A stretch of DNA of 64,000 nucleotides from NCBI RefSeq assembly GCF_015594725.1, contig NZ_JADNRC010000013.1, positions 62,001 to 126,000 on the forward strand, written 5' to 3'. The notes beneath the pieces are model-generated. The model had not been told where the DNA came from. It was given only the letters and a program-made list of their open reading frames with translations, and did not search any database. Within the stretch, counting starts at the first letter, position 1; each line of letters starts with the position of its first letter. This DNA comes from Flavobacterium sp. ALJ2 (lineage in GTDB: Bacteria > Bacteroidota > Bacteroidia > Flavobacteriales > Flavobacteriaceae). This document shows positions 10,001-19,000 of this stretch, piece by piece. The position numbers and the translations under genes were made by a program.

Positions 10001-13000
10001 AGTCTCTGTATATGTATTATCTACTCCTGACTGAACAATTCTATCAGGTGTTCCTTTTTTGGTAAATACATATTTATATTTACCTAACATTGGTATTCCT
10101 CCTTTTACATTTACTTCTATCGTAGCAGATTTTGAAGTGTTTTCACCATCATTACAAGCAAATTCTGTAATACTTGGAGTGTCAATAATTATAAGGTCTG
10201 GCTGTATAACTTCTGTTGTTGCTAAACCTTGACAATTTCTACCTGACATAACTGATATGGTATATTTACCTGCTGGTAAATTACTGAATGTAGGTTCTTT
10301 TTGTTCTGGTCTATCAACAGGATTACCTTTATAATCAGCACCTGATAAAGTAAATTTATAATCAGGATTATTATTACTTGCATCTAGTACAACTGTTATA
10401 GTACCATCAATTCCATCAAAACAAGTAACTGGAGTTGGTGTTAAATCTGCATCTACAATAGTAACAACTGCTGCTGTAGGGACTACAACTGGAATAGACT
10501 TAATACACAATGTCACCTTATCTCTTACATAAAATGTATAGCTACCCGGACCATACCCATACCCTTTAAATAAAGGATCATCGGTATATGTTATGTCATC
10601 TTTACTATACTCATAATTAAGACCTCCTGAGCCTCCTAAACCTGTTAAAGTTATTTCTCCATCACCTCCATTACAAGTTGGATAAGTTGTAATTTCTGCA
10701 GATAATCCTAATGGATCTAAAACTGTAAATGCTGCAAGAGCTTCAGTAACACAACCGTTAGCGTCTTGTACATATACAGGATATGTTCCTGGTGATTTTA
10801 CAATTAATTGATTGTTTAATGTAAAAGTTTCTTCAACATTAGTTAAACTGTATTTCAAAGGCTTAACACCATCAGCAGTAACAGTAATAACATATTCTTC
10901 ATTTGTCAAGAGATCGAAACACTGAGTTGCAACTTTAGCCTTAATATCAAATGGAACAAGATCCAATTTAATCGTTTCTGTTCGAACATCATAACAACCA
11001 TTACTGTCTTTTACATATACATCCCACTCGTCAAAAGGAGCAGTAGTGTGCATAGTAGGTATTGTTTTAGTATAGTCTGTAGAAGAAAATACTACATCGG
11101 CATAAGCAGTTCCTTTAACTGCAAATCCATAAGTATACGCTTGGGTTCCACCAGTAATAGAAGCCACATCAATCGTAAGTACTGCTCCTGCAGTATTACA
11201 ATTTTGGTTAACATTACTAATTATACCTAATTTCAATACTTCTGGCTCAGTAATAATAACAACATCAGAAGTCACATCACAGTATGGGAATTCCATTTCT
11301 TTAACTAGAACTGTATAATCAGTACCTGCTTTTAGTAGATGAGGAAGTACAAAAGGATTAGCATCAGCTGTTTTACGTGTTCCACTAAAACCTGTAATAG
11401 CAACTCCTCCTTCAAGAATTTGATACTGATATTCTCCAGTATAACCAGAAATAGTAATAGAAATTTGTCCTGTACTCTCTCCAAAACATCCTACTTTAGT
11501 AGCTACATTAGCTACCAGTTCAATTTTATCGAATTCTGGAATTGTTTTTGCTCCAGACATTATACTACAACCCGTATTATTATCGAAAATTTCGAATTTA
11601 TAAGAGCTACCCACTTTTAATGCATCATAAGTAAATGTATTGCCATTACCTGGAACTGTTATAAATCCTGGCAATCCTGTTATATCATTTCCATCTTCAT
11701 ACACTTTATATGTAAATGCGTTTGGAGCACTTGTTCCTCCTTTTATAGTAACATTAATTTCTTGCTTTTTATTATTACAATCCATATCTGCACCGAAAGT
11801 CACATCTGGCGCGGTTAATTTAGGGAATGGAGCGATTGGAATCGTTACATCATCGATACAACCGTTTTCATCCTGAACGTAATATGTTATATTTTGAGTC
11901 GTTTCATTGTCATCAACATCAAATGTATTTGTTGTAACCCAATTTGTTCCATTATTACTATAAAGATAATCTGCAATTGCTCCTGTACCTTTTCCTCCGG
12001 CACCTGTAACAGTAACAGTTGTTGCTTTAGGAGTATTTCCTGTAGAACACTTAAAGGCATCTGCTTTTGCACTAGCAACAACCTCAACAGGTATACCAAT
12101 AGTAACTCTTATTGTTTCTTCACAACCTCTTTCAGATTTTACTGTAACATCATAATCACCTGAAAATAATCCATCAAAGTAACCATGTGAGTTAGTTTTA
12201 ACTCCTGTTAATGGGGCAATAGGCGTAAGTATATAGGTATACTCTGGGTTATTATTAGTTGTTGGTAAATTAACTTTAATTGTACCATTACTAATGTTTC
12301 CTTGCGCTGGTTGCCCTGCTGGAGTCATACAATTAGGTAATGTTACATCAATATCACCTATTGCTAATACTACTTTTGTAGGAGCCTCAAGATTAACATT
12401 TACAGTTTTTTTACAAAGGGTACTTAAATCCTCAACAGTAACAGTATAACTTCCTGCAGCTTGATTTAAGAAAACACCATTGTTATCCTGTACTATATCG
12501 GCAGGAATAGGAATAACTACTGTATTGTTTTTTAAAGTATATCTAAAATTGTTTAAAGTGGTATTACCTCCTAAAACTTCTGCGGTAATAGTACCGTTTG
12601 CAATTTCACAAACAGGATCAAGAGTAAATTTAGCTTTAAGGTCTAACGGTTTAAAAATTTCTAATTCCACTTCGTTGCTTGTACAACCATTCAAGTCTTT
12701 AACCTTTATTTTGTATTTTCCTGAAGCCAAATCAGATATTGTAAATGCTGGTAGTGTTGTAATAGCAACATCATTACCTCCATTTAAAGTATATGTATAC
12801 GGTCCTACACCAAGCGTAGTTATATTTACATTGATAGCAAAATCACCTTCAGTAGCCGAACAGAAAGCTGGATCTATAACAGCTGAAATTATTGGTTCTG
12901 GGTCTTTAACAACCGTTACTGCTTTAACCGCAATACAACCATAAGCATCACGAACATAAACCAAATAATTACCTGCGTCTACTTTAAAAGTGCTTGATGA

Positions 13001-16000
13001 ATGTGTACCAATCACAAAAGACGCTGCCGTTGGTCTAGTATCCTCTATACCTTCACCTATCGGTAAATTATCAACAACGATTTGATACAAGTATGGAACC
13101 GCTGCAGAAGCTGGAATTGCTGGCGAAGTTGGTGTTGCTGGTACAGCTACAACAGCTGGAAAAGTAGTTCCTCCATTTGGAAAAGCATCAATTACTCCTT
13201 TCAATGGATTACAGTTAGCATTATTAATTGGCTTAGCATCTAATACTAAAGCTGTAGTTGAACCTGTAATATTAAATGGAAGTGTAGTTATACTACAACC
13301 TTTTTTATTAGGCGTAACTGACTTATCAATTTCAGTAACCAAAACATAATAGTTTCCGAATGGGAGAACTCCAAAATTGTTTATATCTAATGAAACTGGC
13401 GGAATAGCAACACCTGGTACTACTCCAGATTGTACCGGTCCTACTGGTGCTTGCGTTAGTTCATTAAAAATTTGATATTCTACATCCGTTGGTACTAGAT
13501 ATTTGCTATAAACTTTAAACGACACATTACCATTGTCTGCATTCAGACAAGTAATATTGTTGGCTTGTAATTTATCTATTTCTAATTTAGAATTTGTTGG
13601 AATAGCAAATTCTGACGTTTCATAATAATAACATCCTGTTCCTGTACCACCATGAGCAGCATTACTATCATATACAATAAAAGTATACTTAACACCTGGT
13701 GTTAAATTATTGAAAGTTGCTTGTTTGCTTCCAACAGGAAGGGCATCTTCAGGCAACCAACCAACAGCCCCCATAGGAGTAGGAAAGTTAGGCGTTGTAC
13801 CATCGTAAATAGCAAAATAAAATGGTCCGTTTCCTGTAATTGTAGATCCATCTGCTGCTTTACCTACAGCTACAATTGCAGAACCACCTGTAGAACAATC
13901 TGCAACTGGTGGAGTTACTGTTATTTCTAAATCTTTTGGCGGTGAAGCCACTAGTATATTTTTTATAATTTTAGAACAATTATTTGCATCTGTTACAATA
14001 ACCTCATAATAACCAAAATCTACTACTTTAAAAACTTGTAATGTCCCTGTTTGATTCGTAAATGTTTGATCATAATTAACATTTAGTCCTTTTACATTAT
14101 AAGTATAGTTTTTTGTTCCTCCTGTTACTGAAGTAATTGTAATCGAACCCAATGATTCACCATTAACTGTGTTACAAGTTATAGGCTGAACATCATAAAC
14201 TACCGTAATAGGCGTAGGTTCTTTAATTTCAACATTTGACTCTGTAGAAAAACAAGATTTAGCATCTGTCACTTTTACAGTATAAAAACCTGCTGGAAGT
14301 CCCGTAGTTTGTTCATAATAAGGTGTACTAGTTGTTGTATTGTACACATCGATTACATAAGGTCCTACTCCAAAACCAGTGTCTATAGTTACAGTTATTG
14401 AACCTGTAGCTTCGCCATTACATAAAATAGTTGAATTGGCTACCGCAGTAAATTTTGGATCTGTTTTTGGTTTTACAATAACTGTTGATGTAGTTGTACA
14501 ACCTGTATTATCTTTTATTACAAATACATATTTTGTATCTGTAGTAGCTGTTGTAGCTGTAGCATCTGTATAAGAAAACTTATTTCCTGTTATTGATTTA
14601 ACAATAGGATCTGCAACTCCATTTACAGTTACGGTGTAAGTATAAGGTGCTGTACCTTCAAATACTTCTCCTTTAATAACTATGTCAGGATCAGTAGTAC
14701 AATCGACACCTTTATCCAACTTTACAGTTGCTGTTAGCTCTTTAGCAATATGTTGTGATGTTAATACTAATGTACACCCTGTCACTTTGTCTCTGACCGT
14801 TACAACATAATCTCCTGGTTCTAAATTAGGAAAAGTTCCTGAAGGCTGATAAACCCCATGATCAAGTTTATACTCGTATGTTAGCGATGGTACTTTAGGC
14901 GTAACAACTATTGTTGCTTTATTAGTTTTATCATAGCATAAATCTGATATCAACAAATCTATTTTAGCATCTGGTTTAACTTTATCTGCCAAAGTAAATT
15001 TTTCTGATACTTCACAACCATTAAGGTCTTTTACTGTTACCGTATAATCCCCTTTTTGTGTTAAATTACCAAAACTATTTATTGATTGTGGACCGACTAC
15101 CGTTAAATCAGGTTGTATAAGAGAATATTTATTACTTCCCCATCCTCCTTTTGTAGTAACTACTACTTTACCATCAACTATACAAGTCATAGCTGTTACT
15201 GTCAATAATGTTATTTCTAATTTTTCAGCCGGAGCTAAAATTTCGACAGTTTTAGAAAATGGACAATTTGTATCGAGATCAGTTATCGTTAATGTATGAT
15301 TACCTGCTCCTAAATTAGTTGCAACTGCAACAATCGTTGTAGATCCTGTAGTAGGTGTTGTACCTGTTACTGCTGTTCCTCCATCAATATTGTATGAATA
15401 ACGAACATTATTACCTAAGTCTGTGATAGTAAATTTTGCAGAACCATCTGTACTTCCTAAACAAGAAATATTATTTACTACTTCACCTTTTATTACTATT
15501 GGTATTAATGCTTTAATCTCATGATCCACTGAGAAAGTACATTTATTAGCATCTCTTACAGTAAATGTATATGTACCTGAAGCTAGTTTATCGAATTCCA
15601 AACCAAGTTGATAAGGTGTTGCTAATGCTGCCGGTGCAGTTATCGCGTATTCTAACGTTCCTGTTCCTCCTGATACACTTTTAATAGTAACTTTTACTAA
15701 ATTAGTTGTACACTTAAGATCATCATTTGTAACGACCATGGCTGTAGGCGGGTCTAAATCTGCAATAATTCCTACACCTTTAGTTACTGAACATCCTTTA
15801 CTATCCGTAATTGTAACTGAATAATCTCCAGCTACTGTTAAATCTTTAAATATACCTGTATTATTTGTTGCCACCACAGTAGTAGTTACCCCTTTAGTAA
15901 TACTCAATACATAAGTATAAGTAGTACTATTCCCTCCTGTTGCTGAAGCTGTAATTACAGCTTTGGCTTCACAAGTATAAGGTGTTATAGAAACTGAAGG

Positions 16001-19000
16001 TGTTATTACATCTGGTTCTGTTAACGTGATGTCTTTTACAGCTGAAACACAGCCTTTACTATCCATAACCTGATATGAATACTTAACTCCTGCTTTTAAA
16101 CCTGTATAAATAGTTTTATCAGTAAATCCACTTGAATCAAAATTATACTTGTATCCACCAGATCCCAACGAACCTAACAACGTTACCGAACCATTACTCT
16201 CCCCATTACATTTTGGGTTTGTTGGTGTTGCCGTAACTTCTGGATCAGTAATTGCGGCTACATTACCCTCTGCTGTTGTTGTACATTTATTTTTATCGGT
16301 AATCTCAAAAGTATATTTACCTGCAATAGTAGTATTATAAGTAAATTTTGGACCTGCTATAGTTCCTACACTAGCGTATACTTCGGTACCTGTATTATCT
16401 TTAACTTTATAACTAAATGGAGTTGTACCACCATTAATTGTTACTTCAATCTTAGCTTCTTTTGGAGCAATACAAGTTAATGAACTAGTCGTAAGCGCAT
16501 CTGCAGTAAGCTTAGGATTAATTGTTTGGCTTATAACTGTAGCCTCACAGCCATAAGAATCAGTTATTACAAATGTGTAATCTCCTGTTGCTTTTGTCTC
16601 ATAAGTAAATGAAGTTGCAGATACTGGAATAGGAATTTTTGAACCTAATCCTCCTGTATTATATTTAACCTGATAGTAATATGGAGCTACTCCATCGGTA
16701 ATATTAACCGTTATTGTTGCTGTTTTTCCGTCAAAACATAAACCTGTATTAACTTCAATTTCAGCTTTTGGAGCTACTGGTTTATCAATAACCAAAGGCG
16801 TGTCTTTATCATCTAGACAACCATTCTTATCTTTACCTGAAACAGTATACGTTCCCGGCAGAATATTTGTTAATATCCCGTTAGTTGGAAAAACAACTAT
16901 ATTTGGTGGTGTTGCTGAATCTATAAGTGTAAATATATATTCTGGCGTACCTCCTTTTGCACTTGCAGTAACTGTAGCACCTACAGAACACTTAGCAGCA
17001 GTAGCTATAGCATCAACCTCAAACGCGGGTGGTGAATTAATTACTGCATCAATAGTAAAATTACATCCTACTGAATCCTTATCATAACGAATTTCAACAG
17101 TGACTGGGCCTTTACCTAAACCTTCAACGATGGTTTCTTCTAATTTAGAGTTTATCCAAGTAACTTTTCCATCAATAGAATAATCAAATCCATTAGTAAT
17201 ATTAAAATTAGATGCGATTATGGTTAAGCTTCCATCTTTACTTCCGTTACATTTTGTATCAATAACATTTTTAACCTCAGCTGTAAATTTTTTATTAGGA
17301 TCAACAACTACTTTAAAATCTTTGGTTGACAAACATGATTTTGGTAATTGATAAACAAATATATCGTCGATTGCCAAATCATTTCCATCCTCAATAATAC
17401 TGTTTGATCTAATTACAAAATCCAATGAAGTATTATTTCCAGGGTTAATAGATAATTTATCTAATAAATTCCAAGATTCATTCTGAATAATGTCGGCAGT
17501 ATTAACAGATGCTCCTGGTACTAAAACTCCGTTCTTATGCAACTCAATCGTAAGATTTGGCGCAGGTTTATTCCCTATACGCATTAAATTCAATGCATAT
17601 AATTGTATTTTAATATCTTGTCCAGGAATGATATCTTTAATGGGCTTACTATACAGTATTCCACCTTTACCAATAGCCCCTCCAATATTTACTGCCAAAT
17701 ATCTTCCTAAAGGGTTTGGTTTTGCATTTGCAGCTGTGGTATGATCTTTAGGGATTACCCAACCAAAATCATCATAATGCTGTTGAAGAATTCCTTTCGT
17801 TACAACATATTCACCATCATTTAAAAGTATTGGCATCCAAGGATTACCTACATTACAATCAATAACATTATCCTGTTTTTCCCAACAATAAGATGGATCT
17901 ATTCCAGGAGATTTAGCATCAGCACCTGTACCAAAATCTTCTTTTAATAAACTACTAAATGTTGGTACTGAAACTAGTTTATATCTTACAGATATTACAT
18001 GATAACCACCCGGAAACAAATTTGATGCTGGTACATTTACAAAAACATTTGGCGGGTTGTTTTGATTAACATTACCATTAAGTAAATATTCATATTCATA
18101 ATTAGCACCTCCGGCATTTGTAACTGTAACTTTAGTGTTAGCAGTTCCGTCACAATTAAAGGTTGGAGTTGAAACCTCAATCGTCGGATCAGCAGGTTTT
18201 TCTTCCAGAATAATTCCTTCCATTGGGTAAGGGCAACCTGGTGCTGGTGAACTGTCTTTGATATAAAAAGTATAAGGTGTAGCTCTTGGATCTATATAGG
18301 CTTCGTTTGAATCTTGCCAAGTATTACCTTCATCAAAACTATATTTATATGGCGGAATCCCTCCTTGAGCATTTGTAATCCTAACTTTACCTTGCTTTTC
18401 ATTTCCAGGTAATCCACAGCCTGACAACTCGGCAACTCCTGCAGAAGCTGTAACTTGTGATGTAGGTGCTGCTATTGTAATAAGTTTAGATTCATCAAAA
18501 CAATCTACTTGGTCATAAGTGTATTTTACTACAACATCATAATCACCTGCTTCTAAATTTTTGATTGGAGAAATTGTACTAAATGGTCCTGCAAGACCAT
18601 TAATACTATACGATACCGTATAACCTGAAATAGCAGGAGTTAAAGTAAAAGAAATTTCACCATCTTTATTTCCATAACAATTAATGTTTTTCTGATCAAT
18701 TTTAACAGTTGGTCTAATAATACTTGGAACTGTTATGGTAGGAATTGTAACACTACATCCTCCATCATCAGTAACAACTATACTATAATCTCCAGCTTTG
18801 TTTATACGAATAACTGGATCGGTTAAAGGAGTTTTTGCTCCATTAACATAATAATAATAATATGGCGGAACTCCTGCAACGGGTTTACCTCCTGTTGCTA
18901 CTACAGTAATTTCACCTTCCTCACAAGTAAGGTGCTTTGTAATAGTAGCTGTAGCTGATAATTTGTAATCCTTTATAATAACTTCTTTTACTTCCTTACA

